Assembly: GCA_016302935.1 (NCBI GenBank)
Contig: JAEDMO010000002.1
Location: 1-50,475 of the forward strand
Reading direction: 5' to 3'
DNA from: Bacilli bacterium
GTDB taxonomy: Bacteria; Bacillota_I; Bacilli_A; RF39; UBA660
Length of the DNA stretch: 50,475 nucleotides
The notes under the pieces are model-generated. The model was not told where the DNA came from, did not search any database, and saw only the letters and a list, made by a program, of their open reading frames with translations. A program made the position numbers and the translations under genes. Positions within the stretch are counted from its first letter, which is position 1; every line of letters starts with the position of its first letter. Below are positions 1-8,819 of this stretch, one piece after another.

Positions 1-521
1 CCTTCAGTTACAATTTGACCGTGAAAATGAGAACCGATTATTGAATTAGGACTACTTATATCTAACCACATTCTTAAATTATATGTTTTACTTGCACCAG
101 CAGCTAAGGTTTCATCACTAATAATTGTGCCACTTGTAAGATTAGATAATAATACCGGTTCAGAATCATCTAGTTTTACTTTAATGTATTGGGCTGGGGT
201 TTGATTATTAGCACAGCCATGATTAGCTACATAGGTAGAATCGGTTAATATTTTTAAGTCATATTGATAATCTAGTGTACCTGTATTTGTTATTGTGAAT
301 GTATATGGAGTACTACTTGCTCCTTCAGTATCTGTCATAGGAATAGGATTTATTGTTAATGTTGAATCACTACTATATTCTATTTGTAATACACCGGTTT
401 GGTATTCATTTTTATTTAAGGCTGATTGTGTTTTTGAAAATAGTGCATATGAACTGCCAATAAAAATAATTAATACTGTCAAAATACTTATACTTAGTAT
501 TATTATGGTTTTTTTCTTCAT
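1..521 (-). CDS. Secreted or surface protein with SipW/TasA-like N-terminus (3' end cut by window edge)
   Basis: An open frame starts at ATG 521-519 and runs off the left edge, so about 173 N-terminal residues are visible. AAAGGA lies 8 nt before the ATG. The N-terminus has a short Lys run, a hydrophobic stretch (about residues 5-22) and then GSSYALFSKTQ, which resembles SipW-processed TasA/camelysin-type signal sequences (pattern YAxFS). The rest is rich in Ser, Thr and Asn and looks like an extracellular beta-rich domain, with a stretch FTITNTGTLDYQY typical of such surface proteins. I recognise the class of N-terminus, not a specific family. It has its own promoter and lies downstream of the ftsZ terminator, so it is a separate transcription unit. 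Confidence 0.7.
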   Translation of the reverse strand, partial: MKKKTIIILSISILTVLIIFIGSSYALFSKTQSALNKNEYQTGVLQIEYSSDSTLTINPIPMTDTEGASSTPYTFTITNTGTLDYQYDLKILTDSTYVANHGCANNQTPAQYIKVKLDDSEPVLLSNLTSGTIISDETLAAGASKTYNLRMWLDISSPNSIIGSHFHGQIVTE

Positions 522-561
522 AGTTTGAGTCCTTTCTTGCTACTAGCTATTATATATAATT

Positions 562-590
562 ATTTTAGCATACTTATATAATTATTTCAA
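562..590 (-). promoter_or_regulatory. Promoter of the surface-protein gene
   Basis: On the minus strand TTGAAA (590-585), a 17-nt spacer ending in TGC, and TAAAAT (567-562) form an extended -10 promoter. The predicted start site is about 35 nt upstream of the ATG at 521. Confidence 0.6.
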
Positions 591-591
591 G

Positions 592-618
592 AAAAAAAAT
601 CTACAATTTGTAGATTTT
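592..618 (-). terminator. Rho-independent terminator of ftsZ
   Basis: Ten-base-pair AT-rich stem (596-605 with 609-618, core CTACA/TGTAG) followed on the minus strand by a run of T. The ftsZ stop codon (619-617) overlaps the stem. Confidence 0.6.
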
Positions 619-1702
619 AAAAATCTTGTCTATTTCTTAAGAATGGTGGGATATCAAATTCTGAATCTCCATCTTCATCATTTTCTTCTCTTAGTGATTC
701 ATTAGCTAATTCATTTTTTTTAGTAGTATTAAAACTATGATATAATGGTTCTGTTTTATTTTCAAAACCAGTTGCAATTACGGTTACAATTACTTCATCG
801 TTTAAATTTTCATTAATAACTGCACCAAATATTGTGTTAATATCTGTATTGGCCGCACTTCTAATTACTTCTGCAGCTTCTTCTACTTCAAATAATGTTA
901 AATTAGCACCTCCGGTTACATTAATAATAGCATCTGTTGCTCCGTTAATTGATGTTTCTAGAAGTGGTGATGATACTGCTTGTTTAGCTGCTTCTACCGC
1001 TCTATTTTCACCAGCTCCAACACCAATACCGATTAGAGCGTTACCTCTATCTTTCATAACGGCTTTGACATCGGCAAAATCTAGATTGACAAGACCGGCT
1101 ACAGCAATTAAGTCAGATATTGATTGAACCCCTCTATGTAGAACATTATCTACTTCTCTAAACGCTTCTAGCATAGGTGTTGTTTTATCAATCAATTCTC
1201 TTAATCTATCGTTTGGAATAACTATTAGAGTATCAACGTGTTTTTTTAGTTCGTCTAAGCCCATCACGGCTTGTTCCATTCTCTTCTTTCCTTCAAAACT
1301 AAATGGTTTGGTAACAATACCAACGGTTAAAGCTCCCAAATCTTGTGATATTTCTGCTACTATTGGAGCTGCCCCAGTACCTGTTCCGCCACCCATTCCA
1401 CAGGTAACGAAAACCATATCAGCACCTTTTAGAGCTTCTTCTATTTCTTTTTTGCTTTCTAAAGCTGCTTCTCTACCTATTTCTGGATTGGCACCAGCTC
1501 CTAAGCCATCGGTCAATTCTTGTCCAATTTGTAATTTTACTGGCGCTAGTGAATTATTTAGTACTTGTAAGTCAGTATTGGCAACTATAAATTCAACACC
1601 TTTAAGACCTGATTCTATCATTCTGTTGACAGCGTTACATCCGCCACCACCAATTCCTATTACTTTGATTTTAGCTAATTGATCCATTTCAAGTCCAAAC
1701 AT
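617..1702 (-). CDS. ftsZ: Cell division GTPase FtsZ
   Basis: Tubulin-like GTPase that polymerises at midcell to form the Z-ring. The tubulin signature GGGTGTG is at residues 104-110 and the T7-loop region contains NLDFADVKAVM. A short linker rich in Asn and Glu leads to the conserved C-terminal peptide DIPPFLRNR (350-358), which binds FtsA and other membrane tethers. Length (361 aa) is normal. The start follows AGGAGG in the 3' end of ftsA, with only 3 nt between the genes, so the two are co-transcribed and probably translationally coupled. A terminator follows directly. Confidence 0.98.
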   Translation of the reverse strand: MFGLEMDQLAKIKVIGIGGGGCNAVNRMIESGLKGVEFIVANTDLQVLNNSLAPVKLQIGQELTDGLGAGANPEIGREAALESKKEIEEALKGADMVFVTCGMGGGTGTGAAPIVAEISQDLGALTVGIVTKPFSFEGKKRMEQAVMGLDELKKHVDTLIVIPNDRLRELIDKTTPMLEAFREVDNVLHRGVQSISDLIAVAGLVNLDFADVKAVMKDRGNALIGIGVGAGENRAVEAAKQAVSSPLLETSINGATDAIINVTGGANLTLFEVEEAAEVIRSAANTDINTIFGAVINENLNDEVIVTVIATGFENKTEPLYHSFNTTKKNELANESLREENDEDGDSEFDIPPFLRNRQDF

Positions 1703-1705
1703 ATA

Positions 1706-2959
1706 TTAATCCTCCTTACTATTACTTAAAAAACTGCCAAATATTTTAGTAATAATTTTATCATTTTTTTTGTTGTTATTTTTTGGTGTAATAAGTAGGC
1801 TTTCATCAACACTATCAATCATAGTATAGTTTTTGCCTCTTACTAGCATTTTATCGTTAAAGTATTTTACCATACCTAAAGCGGTAGTATATTTATTATC
1901 ACGAACACCTAAGGTATCTACAGAATATATTATAACATCTTTTCCAAAAATTTCAAAGCATAAATTCTTAAAATGTTTAATTTCTGTAAGTCCACCGGTT
2001 AGAATAACATAATTAATTTTTTGTTTTGTTAAAAGTAGAATTTGTTTTTTGGCTAATTCTAATATTTCTGATAGTCTAGCCATTACTACTTCCGATACTT
2101 CTAGTTGACTTAATTTCATTACTTCACCAACGGTATTTTTTATTTCAAATACTTCGGTTAGGCTTAGGAAACGTTTGTGGGCTGAAGCAAATTTTTCTTT
2201 TAACACTCTTGTTTCAAAGATGTCTATATTGAATACTCTAGCTAAATCTCTTTCAATATTTCTGCCCCCTATTTGTATTGTTTCGGTATTCATTATTTTT
2301 CCACGATTGAAAATTGATACTGTGGTAGTTTCGTGTCCTAAATTAATTATAGCCCCTACTTTTTTATCAGTAGAATCATTTCTCACTTCATAGTAATCAG
2401 CAAGTCCACTGATAGTTATATCGGTAAGTTCAATAGATGAGGCTTCCATAACACTAACTACTGAATATATATTTTTCTTTGGAGTAGCAATAATAATTGC
2501 CTTTAAGGTTATATTTTTACCGGTTTTACCTACTGGATATGGATTTTTATTTTCAGAATCAATAATGAAATCTAAGGGTTGAACAGTTAGTAATTCATAA
2601 TCATTTGGTATTTTACTATAGACAGATTTTTTTATTAATTCATTTATATCCTCTTTAGTTATTTTAGAATCTTCACTTGTTATTTCCTTGGAGGTTTCTG
2701 TATATATAAACTTAGAGTTATACGAAGGTACATTCACAATTGCTTTCTTTATTTCAATACCAAGGTTATTATTTATTTCTTTAACACCATCTTTTATGGT
2801 GTTGATAACCAAATTGGCATCGACAATTAGGCCTTTTCTAATTCCTTTAGTTTTGATGGTGTGACTGGCTAGGATATTAAATTTGTCATTATATAATTCG
2901 CTAACTATAAATTTTACTGTATCGCTACCGATATCGATACTTGTATATATTGTCTTCAT
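1706..2959 (-). CDS. ftsA: Cell division protein FtsA
   Basis: Actin-like ATPase that tethers FtsZ to the membrane. The N-terminal phosphate-1 motif is SIDIGSDTVKF, a second nucleotide-binding segment is GAIINLGHETTTVSIF, and ILTGGLTEI matches the adenosine motif. The C-terminus ends in a short basic/hydrophobic helix (ITKIFGSFLSN) expected to be the membrane-targeting amphipathic helix. At 417 aa it has full family length. GGAGG precedes the ATG. A TATAAT box (2989-2984) lies upstream, but I see no clear -35, so a promoter of its own is possible rather than certain. It sits directly upstream of ftsZ. Confidence 0.96.
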   Translation of the reverse strand: MKTIYTSIDIGSDTVKFIVSELYNDKFNILASHTIKTKGIRKGLIVDANLVINTIKDGVKEINNNLGIEIKKAIVNVPSYNSKFIYTETSKEITSEDSKITKEDINELIKKSVYSKIPNDYELLTVQPLDFIIDSENKNPYPVGKTGKNITLKAIIIATPKKNIYSVVSVMEASSIELTDITISGLADYYEVRNDSTDKKVGAIINLGHETTTVSIFNRGKIMNTETIQIGGRNIERDLARVFNIDIFETRVLKEKFASAHKRFLSLTEVFEIKNTVGEVMKLSQLEVSEVVMARLSEILELAKKQILLLTKQKINYVILTGGLTEIKHFKNLCFEIFGKDVIIYSVDTLGVRDNKYTTALGMVKYFNDKMLVRGKNYTMIDSVDESLLITPKNNNKKNDKIITKIFGSFLSNSKED

Positions 2960-3050
2960 ATAACCTCCACTATATTTAAGTTAATTATACAATAAATAAT
3001 TAAAAAAATCTATATAAATTAATATATATGTAAAAAAGACGTTAATTTTT

Positions 3051-4154
3051 TTAGTTTTTTAAAATATAATCTACGATATTAGAAGTAGCAAAGGCATTAA
3101 TGTTTTCCCTTTGATTTTCTTTAATGCTTTTTATTTTTTCTTTAGAATTTAGTAATTTTATTGTTTGACTAGCCAAGGTATCTATGTCACTCACTTTGAT
3201 AGACATATTTTGATTACTAAAGAATAAAGCGTTTTCAGTTTCACAACCTGGGATTGGAAGCGTATGAATTAAGGCTACATTTTTGACTGCTGCTTCAGTT
3301 GATGATAAACCACCTGGTTTGGATAATAAAACATCACAAGCATCCATGTAAAGGGATACTTCTTTGGTAAATGGTATTGGTATTATCTTTTTTTTGTCAA
3401 AATAATTACTAATGTCATTTTTTAATTTTTTATTTTTACCTACTAGTACTAATATGATAGTATTATTATCTATTTTTAAGAGTAATTCATTTAACATTAA
3501 GATAATATTACCACAGCCTATTCCCCCAGTCATTATTAGAATAATTTTTTTATCAAGGGGTAGATTTAGTTGAGTACGACTTTCATCTTTAGATTTTTTT
3601 ATATTAAATTTGCTATTTACTGGTATTCCTAATGGAATTAATTTGGTAATAGGTATTTTTTTGTTAGCAAATTCTTTTATTAATTTTTCACTTGGAATAA
3701 AATAATAATCTAATTCGGTTTCTTCTATGAAGGGAATTGCTGTATAGTCTGTCAAAACAGCATAGGTTTTAGCTTGCAATTTATTTTTTCTTTTTAGGTA
3801 CGTTAAGGCTTCCATTGGAAATAGATGGGTACAGATAATGCAATCTATTTTATTATTTTTAATATATTTAAGCATATTTTGGGCATATGTTAGATTTGCT
3901 AAATATACTGGGGATTTAATAATTGGATTACTAATTATTTTACCCGCTTTATACATTACGCCAAAAATGGATGGTGTTTTAATAGCTACATTATTAAAGA
4001 AAGTTTTTACAATGTGGGAACTTTTTTGGTTACCAAACGATAAGGCATCTTTCATAACAACATTTATTTTTCTTTTTTGAAATTCTTCTTTTAAGGCTAG
4101 GGCGGCACTATTGTGGCCTTCACCAGTTGAGCAAGACAATATTAAAACCTTCAT
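3051..4154 (-). CDS. ugtP: Processive diacylglycerol glycosyltransferase, UgtP/MGDG-synthase family (GT28)
   Basis: Membrane-associated GT-B enzyme of the MGDG synthase/UgtP family, which transfers sugar from UDP-sugar to diacylglycerol to make membrane glycolipids and the lipoteichoic-acid anchor. The N-terminal motif LILSCSTGEGHNSAA is typical of the family. The C-terminal half holds the donor-site segments LIMTGGIGCGN and LLSKPGGLSSTEA. Length (367 aa) is normal. The start follows GGTGAT in the recurring GGTGATTATATG context. In B. subtilis UgtP also inhibits FtsZ in a nutrient-dependent way; here the gene lies 91 nt upstream of ftsA. Sugar and number of additions cannot be read from sequence. 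Confidence 0.88.
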   Translation of the reverse strand: MKVLILSCSTGEGHNSAALALKEEFQKRKINVVMKDALSFGNQKSSHIVKTFFNNVAIKTPSIFGVMYKAGKIISNPIIKSPVYLANLTYAQNMLKYIKNNKIDCIICTHLFPMEALTYLKRKNKLQAKTYAVLTDYTAIPFIEETELDYYFIPSEKLIKEFANKKIPITKLIPLGIPVNSKFNIKKSKDESRTQLNLPLDKKIILIMTGGIGCGNIILMLNELLLKIDNNTIILVLVGKNKKLKNDISNYFDKKKIIPIPFTKEVSLYMDACDVLLSKPGGLSSTEAAVKNVALIHTLPIPGCETENALFFSNQNMSIKVSDIDTLASQTIKLLNSKEKIKSIKENQRENINAFATSNIVDYILKN

Positions 4155-4170
4155 ATAATCACCTGGTTAT

Positions 4171-4200
4171 ATTATAACTAAATAAGAAAAAAAAGGTCAA
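4171..4200 (-). promoter_or_regulatory. Promoter of ugtP
   Basis: Minus-strand TTGACC (4200-4195), 18-nt spacer and TATAAT (4176-4171). The -35 box lies inside the terminator hairpin of the preceding gene, so termination and reinitiation share the same bases. Confidence 0.6.
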
Positions 4201-4210
4201 TACCTTTTTT
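4187..4210 (-). terminator. Terminator after the membrane-protein gene
   Basis: Stem AAAAAAGGT/ACCTTTTTT (202-210 with 189-197 of the 4000s) with a 4-nt loop, followed on the minus strand by more T. It overlaps the stop codon of the gene ending at 4209. Confidence 0.65.
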
Positions 4211-4964
4211 ATAAATATGGTAGTGTGAATACAGTTACATACCACCTATTATCTTTTTTTTCTATTGTAAATTTATTTTCTTTGATAGTTGTGGCACAGT
4301 TTTCTTGGCAAGATACATTTTCATCATCGGCTAAGTATTTTTCTTTTGCAGTATACTCTATTTTTTCGGTGGTAATACTATCGATTATCATCTCTTCAAG
4401 GCCTTGATATTTGGCATTTTTTCCTCTTGTTTCACTTACACAATATAAAATGCCATTATAGTTTTTAAATCTATTATTTGTGATAATACTACTTATAATG
4501 TCACCATAGAAAATACTATGTATGTAATTATTTAAATCTTTATATGTTTGAAATTTGGTACTTTGTGATTTCATATAATAGTTATCTACTAAGGTATCTT
4601 TACTCATGTTGCCACATATTAATTTGGTATCTAAGATAATATCACCATAGATATTTATTGCTTGATAATATTTTTCTTTTCCTAGTGTTTTAATTATTTC
4701 TTCATAATCAGATACGGTTTTATTTAATTCTTCTTCTTTAGTAGTAGATACTACTGGCCTTTTTTTTATAATTAATATTACTATTACTACTACTAAGATA
4801 AAAATAATTAAATATAGTATTCTTCTTAGCATTATTTGGGACATATTATTTTCATTTTTGTACATAATTGGTTTGATATTTGCATCGTTAGGATAGTTAT
4901 TTTGTTCTACGTTAGTATTTTCTTTAGTATTATTATCGAATTGATTATTCATATTATTAAACAT
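4209..4964 (-). CDS. Single-pass membrane protein of unknown function
   Basis: I do not recognise the family. The ATG at 4964-4962 is preceded by AAAGGTGAG and is preferred over an upstream in-frame ATG (5012) with no ribosome site. The 251-aa product has an Asn-rich cytoplasmic N-terminus (about 45 residues, FNNMNNQFDNN...), one membrane helix (about 48-66, LYLIIFILVVVIVILII) and an extracytoplasmic domain of about 180 residues with four Cys, two of them in a CQENC pair, suggesting a disulphide. It lies between recX and ugtP with its own terminator. Confidence 0.75.
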   Translation of the reverse strand: MFNNMNNQFDNNTKENTNVEQNNYPNDANIKPIMYKNENNMSQIMLRRILYLIIFILVVVIVILIIKKRPVVSTTKEEELNKTVSDYEEIIKTLGKEKYYQAINIYGDIILDTKLICGNMSKDTLVDNYYMKSQSTKFQTYKDLNNYIHSIFYGDIISSIITNNRFKNYNGILYCVSETRGKNAKYQGLEEMIIDSITTEKIEYTAKEKYLADDENVSCQENCATTIKENKFTIEKKDNRWYVTVFTLPYL

Positions 4965-5032
4965 ACACTCACCTTTCTTCTTAAATTTAACATAAAATTT
5001 TATTTTAAGCAACTATTATGTTGTATTTTTTA

Positions 5033-5800
5033 TTAATTTATATTTATACTATTTATTTCGTCAATAGTATAACCTTTTGCTAATAGTTTTTCTTTAATTA
5101 TATATGGTAATTTATCTACAGGATATTTCTTTTGATATTTGTTTGTTAGTTTTTGATAGACGTTTTTAATATTATCTGTGTTGGTAAAGTTATATTCATC
5201 TATTAATCTACTAATCATACTTTGGTCATAGCCTAAGTTAATTAGATAATAATATATTTTTCTCCTTAGAAGGTTACCACTATATTTTTTATTGTTTTTA
5301 ATGCTTTTGTTTATTATTTTTTTTATTTTTTCTTCAAAAAGAATATTGTTTTCTTCATTATATAGGTATTTATTTATTAATTCATCTTCTATTTTTTGTT
5401 TTTTTAGTTCGCTAATTATTTTGTATGGTCCATTATTTGTTAGGTTTATTTTGTCTGCAATATAGCATTTTGTGTATATTTCATCATTTAGATAACCTTT
5501 TTTTAGTAAGTTATTTATTACTTGTTCTTGGGTAGATGAATCTATTTCTTTTTTATTTAGATACTCTTTTATTTCATTTGTACTTCTTATGCGAGTAGAT
5601 ATTAAATTTAGACAACTATTATATATAGTAGCAGTTAGATTATCTTTAATTATTTTGTTATATAGCTTTATATCTATTTCTTTTTTTAAGAGTAATTCAT
5701 TTTTAATGATTACATCTTGTAAGATAATCAGTTCTTCTTTATTATCAAATAATATTTTATATTTATCTTTGCCAACTTTATGATATTTTATTATTTTCAT
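5033..5800 (-). CDS. recX: Regulatory protein RecX
   Basis: RecX-family protein that binds and modulates RecA filaments. It is built of three-helix repeats; the best-preserved ones are the SxxEIKxYLxxK and EQVINNLLKKGYLND segments followed by a YLINLGYDQSMISRLI repeat, matching the family pattern of a three-helix unit ending in GYxD. The start chosen is the ATG at 5800-5798 after GGTGAT; an upstream ATG at 5827 has no ribosome site. Length 255 aa is typical for Firmicutes RecX. It is 45 nt downstream of rpoZ, whose terminator lies between them, so recX may depend on readthrough. Confidence 0.85.
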   Translation of the reverse strand: MKIIKYHKVGKDKYKILFDNKEELIILQDVIIKNELLLKKEIDIKLYNKIIKDNLTATIYNSCLNLISTRIRSTNEIKEYLNKKEIDSSTQEQVINNLLKKGYLNDEIYTKCYIADKINLTNNGPYKIISELKKQKIEDELINKYLYNEENNILFEEKIKKIINKSIKNNKKYSGNLLRRKIYYYLINLGYDQSMISRLIDEYNFTNTDNIKNVYQKLTNKYQKKYPVDKLPYIIKEKLLAKGYTIDEINSININ

Positions 5801-5830
5801 ATAATCACCATATATATAGTAACACAAACT

Positions 5831-5863
5831 AAAAAAAAATTATAGTTATTTTTTAACTATAAT
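5831..5863 (-). terminator. Terminator of rpoZ
   Basis: Perfect 10-bp stem ATTATAGTTA/TAACTATAAT with a 5-nt loop and a run of nine T on the minus strand. The rpoZ stop codon lies within the stem. Confidence 0.75.
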
Positions 5864-6043
5864 CAAGTTTTCATATACTTCTTCTAAGGCCCTACCTATA
5901 TTCTTTTTTGATTTGTAATCTTTTTCCTTCATTTGATAATGCCCTGTTGTTTCCATTTCTCTACTGCGTTTTGCCGCGATATGGACAAGCTTGTATTTTG
6001 AATCGACTATTGTGAGCAATTTATCAATAGATGGGTAAATCAT
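5846..6043 (-). CDS. rpoZ: RNA polymerase omega subunit
   Basis: Small subunit that helps fold and hold beta-prime in RNA polymerase. The 65-residue product has the omega pattern: N-terminal PSIDKLL, then YKLVHIAAKRSRE (the conserved VxxAAKRAR core), and a C-terminal KSKKNIGRALEEVYENLI segment matching the K-P-hydrophobic-x-ALEEI region. In Firmicutes it usually follows gmk; no gmk is visible here. It has a good promoter and its own strong terminator. Confidence 0.92.
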   Translation of the reverse strand: MIYPSIDKLLTIVDSKYKLVHIAAKRSREMETTGHYQMKEKDYKSKKNIGRALEEVYENLIIVKK

Positions 6044-6064
6044 TGTATCACACTCCCTATTTTA

Positions 6065-6093
6065 ATTTTACTATAGGGTATTTGAAAATTCAA
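6065..6093 (-). promoter_or_regulatory. Promoter of rpoZ
   Basis: TTGAAT (6093-6088), 17-nt spacer, TAAAAT (6070-6065) on the minus strand; the start site falls about 15 nt before the ribosome site GGGAGTGTG. Confidence 0.65.
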
Positions 6094-6108
6094 TGATGTT
6101 GACACAAA

Positions 6109-6651
6109 TTAGACAGACAAATTATTTAGGCCTTCATAATACTTATTTATATTATCGATTATATCTAAATATTTTAAATCATATATGGGCTTTTCTAATT
6201 TTTCTTTTTGATTTTTTATATAACGACTTTCTATAAATGATTTAATAACGTTTAGTAAGGCGGTTGGTTCATTACTGATGATGTAATCTGCTTCTTGAAT
6301 CGCTTTTTTACCAAACTTGGGATCAGTCGATAAAGATATGGTTTCCATTAATCTTAATTCCGTTTCCCCTATACTATGTTTAGCATAATTTTTGCTAAAA
6401 CTTTCTATATTTCTTAAGTTACTTATTCCAAAATTGGCCTGTAGTTTTAGAATATTTATTAATAAAGCTTTTTTGATGTTTAAAGGGCCTATTTTTTTTA
6501 TTATTTCTCTAGATTTATCACTACTGAAGGAACTAGGATTATTTTTTACAATGTATGTTATAATAGCCCCTGCTAATTGTTCTTTGTTATATTTTTGCAA
6601 TGTTTTAATAAAACTTTCATCAATATTTGCAAACAATTCAATATTATTCAT
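6109..6651 (-). CDS. Hypothetical cytoplasmic protein, 180 aa
   Basis: I do not recognise this protein. It is predicted to be soluble, mostly helical and rich in Ile, Leu, Lys and Asn, with no signal peptide, membrane helix or Cys. A helical repeat character is suggested by segments such as LLINILKLQANFGIS and ALLNVIKSFIESRY. AAGGTGG precedes the ATG. A clear promoter lies upstream, so it is transcribed independently of ltaS, and rpoZ has its own promoter downstream. Codon use is like that of its neighbours. Confidence 0.7.
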   Translation of the reverse strand: MNNIELFANIDESFIKTLQKYNKEQLAGAIITYIVKNNPSSFSSDKSREIIKKIGPLNIKKALLINILKLQANFGISNLRNIESFSKNYAKHSIGETELRLMETISLSTDPKFGKKAIQEADYIISNEPTALLNVIKSFIESRYIKNQKEKLEKPIYDLKYLDIIDNINKYYEGLNNLSV

Positions 6652-6678
6652 TATTTACCACCTTTTATTCTTTTTATA

Positions 6679-6707
6679 ATTATACACTATTATAGAAAAA
6701 TAAACAA
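6679..6707 (-). promoter_or_regulatory. Promoter of the 180-aa hypothetical gene
   Basis: TTGTTT (6707-6702), 17-nt spacer, TATAAT (6684-6679) on the minus strand. The -35 overlaps the terminator stem of the ltaS gene. Confidence 0.6.
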
Positions 6708-6726
6708 GTTTAGTTTGTTTATTTTT
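6693..6726 (-). terminator. Terminator of the ltaS-type gene
   Basis: Twelve-base-pair AT-rich stem (696-707 with 715-726 of the 6000s; core AAACAA/TTGTTT), then T-rich. The stop codon of the gene is inside the stem. Confidence 0.6.
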
Positions 6727-8719
6727 TGTTTTGTTCATTTTTTATTCTAATGTTTTTTATTAGGTCATAAGTAGTTATATAGTTTGATATTTCTACTATG
6801 TCAGAAGATTCTTGTCTTCTTTTTTCAATATAGTTTTTATCGATAGGGTCTCCTTTTAGTGAATATGTTAGTTCTTTTTGGCTATCGTAGTAATACTTGC
6901 TGGTTAAATAGTTGCCATCAGGGAATACTACCATATTATCTTCGGTTGAGAAGATATCGTTTCCTAGTTGGTATGGGCTTTTGAAATTAAACATATTACC
7001 TAAAGTTGGAAGAACGTCGATCATTCCCATTGGTTTTTCAATTTCTAGATTGAAATTAGTATCTTTGCTCCAAATAATAAATGGTACTTTTTTATCTAGA
7101 TTATATTTTAAATCGTCTATTTTAACATATCCAGGATCGCCTTCTTTTTTCATTGTATCTTTAATTGGGTCATAGTTATAGAGAATATTATAATATTTTT
7201 TGTCTAGCCTTGCATCGTGATCGCCATAGATGATTACAACAGTATCATCTAGTAGCCCAGCAGCATCCAATCGGTCAAATAATTCTCCGATTGCTTGATC
7301 AGCGTAGTGAACTAAGCGAATGTAATTGCCAAATGTTGTTCCTTCTAAATATGGACGGGTCACAATTTTGCCACCTATTTCTACTTTATAATCGGTTGGA
7401 AATTCATCTGTTAGTTCTAAATCATTCCAAGGGGTATGATTAGATAGCATTATTAATGTTGCGTAGAAAGGTGTTTTCTTTTCTTCTTTGATACTTTTAA
7501 TTATAGGCACAGCTTGACGGAAGAATGATTTATCGGATAGACCAAAGTAAATAGATTCGTCTATTTCAAAATAGTCTTTATGATAAAACATATCGTATCC
7601 CATGTTTTTATGCATATTATTACGATTCCAAAAATCTCCAGTATTACCATGCATACTAAAAGTGTAATAGCCTTTTTCTTTTAAGAGTTTGGGGATAGTA
7701 ATGTATTCTCTATCGTAGTAATTTATAAATACTGTTCCGCTGTTTGAAGGCATAAGACTGGTGTTTAAGGTAAATTCTGAATCACTGCTGTTTCCTACTC
7801 CTACTTGAGCATAGAAATTGCTAAAAAACATTCCACTTTTTGCTATTTTATTTAAATTAGGGGTTACTTCTTCACCATTGAAGTTTAAGTTCATAGTAAG
7901 GGTTTGAATGCTTTCAGCATGAATGGCGATGATATTTTTTCCTTCGAATAAGCCGGTATATTCATTAGTTTTACTTTCGTGATTAGATTCTTTATAGTAT
8001 TCAACGGTTTTTTTATAAGCTTTGTCATAACCAAACAAGGTGTTTAATTTAGGAGTTAGGCTTTGAACAATATCGTTTATTTGGTAGACATATATTCCAA
8101 ACTTATTGACAACATATTCTCTATTCCAAAGTTTGCCAAATCTTCCCCACTCGGTTGGTGTTGTAAAAATTACGCTGATCATAATTAGAATGAGGGCGAT
8201 GATGTTATATTTATGAAAGTATGAACGACATTCCTTTTTGGTTTTGTATACTGGTTCTTTTGATTTTTTTAGATGGATATTATGAATATAATAAACAAAA
8301 ATAGGTTGCCAAAGGAAGGTTAAATCTTTAAATTTTAAAACGTTTTCTAAGATGGCATCTCCAACATCTACTACTTGGGTAGAGGTTGCTAATAAGGAAA
8401 ATGATGCGAATGATTCATAAAAAGTGTAATATATGGAGTTAACAATGCAAATCAAGGTGGTAATAATAGATGCAATCATAAAATATAAAGTTCTGTTTTT
8501 TTCTTTAATCAAAAAAGAAAATGCTCCAATGATAATAAGGGTGGCTAAATCTAGGATAAAGGCTTTTATATTGATAAATGTGCCTATGGTTAGCCATCTT
8601 AAAAGAAGCGCGTTTAAACACGCACTGATAATAAAATACCATAGTAATAAATTATTTTTACTGCTTGTTTTTATTAAATTTATAAATTTATGATAAATTG
8701 ATATTATTTTTTCTTTCAT
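6719..8719 (-). CDS. ltaS: Lipoteichoic acid synthase (LtaS-type phosphoglycerol transferase)
   Basis: LtaS-family enzyme that takes glycerol phosphate from phosphatidylglycerol and polymerises it outside the membrane. Five N-terminal membrane helices (about 25-185) are followed by an extracellular sulfatase-like domain. Alignment by eye to S. aureus LtaS gives metal ligand Glu269 (HAES), the nucleophile position in SSDSEF (311-316), His357, Trp364 and Arg366 (FWNR), His428 (SNHTPW) and Asp500-His501 (GDHD). The nucleophile, Thr in S. aureus, is Ser311 here. Length 666 aa is normal. The start follows GAGG. It has a strong promoter and is divergent from a second LtaS-like gene. Confidence 0.92.
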   Translation of the reverse strand: MKEKIISIYHKFINLIKTSSKNNLLLWYFIISACLNALLLRWLTIGTFINIKAFILDLATLIIIGAFSFLIKEKNRTLYFMIASIITTLICIVNSIYYTFYESFASFSLLATSTQVVDVGDAILENVLKFKDLTFLWQPIFVYYIHNIHLKKSKEPVYKTKKECRSYFHKYNIIALILIMISVIFTTPTEWGRFGKLWNREYVVNKFGIYVYQINDIVQSLTPKLNTLFGYDKAYKKTVEYYKESNHESKTNEYTGLFEGKNIIAIHAESIQTLTMNLNFNGEEVTPNLNKIAKSGMFFSNFYAQVGVGNSSDSEFTLNTSLMPSNSGTVFINYYDREYITIPKLLKEKGYYTFSMHGNTGDFWNRNNMHKNMGYDMFYHKDYFEIDESIYFGLSDKSFFRQAVPIIKSIKEEKKTPFYATLIMLSNHTPWNDLELTDEFPTDYKVEIGGKIVTRPYLEGTTFGNYIRLVHYADQAIGELFDRLDAAGLLDDTVVIIYGDHDARLDKKYYNILYNYDPIKDTMKKEGDPGYVKIDDLKYNLDKKVPFIIWSKDTNFNLEIEKPMGMIDVLPTLGNMFNFKSPYQLGNDIFSTEDNMVVFPDGNYLTSKYYYDSQKELTYSLKGDPIDKNYIEKRRQESSDIVEISNYITTYDLIKNIRIKNEQNKK

Positions 8720-8742
8720 ATTGATACCTCTTAAACATTTTA

Positions 8743-8771
8743 ATTATAGCATAATCGAATATTTTAAGCAA
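8743..8771 (-). promoter_or_regulatory. Promoter of ltaS
   Basis: TTGCTT (8771-8766), 17-nt spacer ending TGC, TATAAT (8748-8743) on the minus strand: an extended -10 promoter about 25 nt upstream of the ATG. Confidence 0.7.
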
Positions 8772-8819
8772 TATTTACTTTTGGGTATTAATATGTTACA
8801 ATTATGAGGTGGTGATTTT

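Noticed and set aside
8797..8802. TACAAT as a firm -10 for the + strand LtaS-like gene
   Set aside because: The implied start site falls inside the ribosome site and the -35 (TTTACT) is weak, so it is mentioned only in the gene entry.
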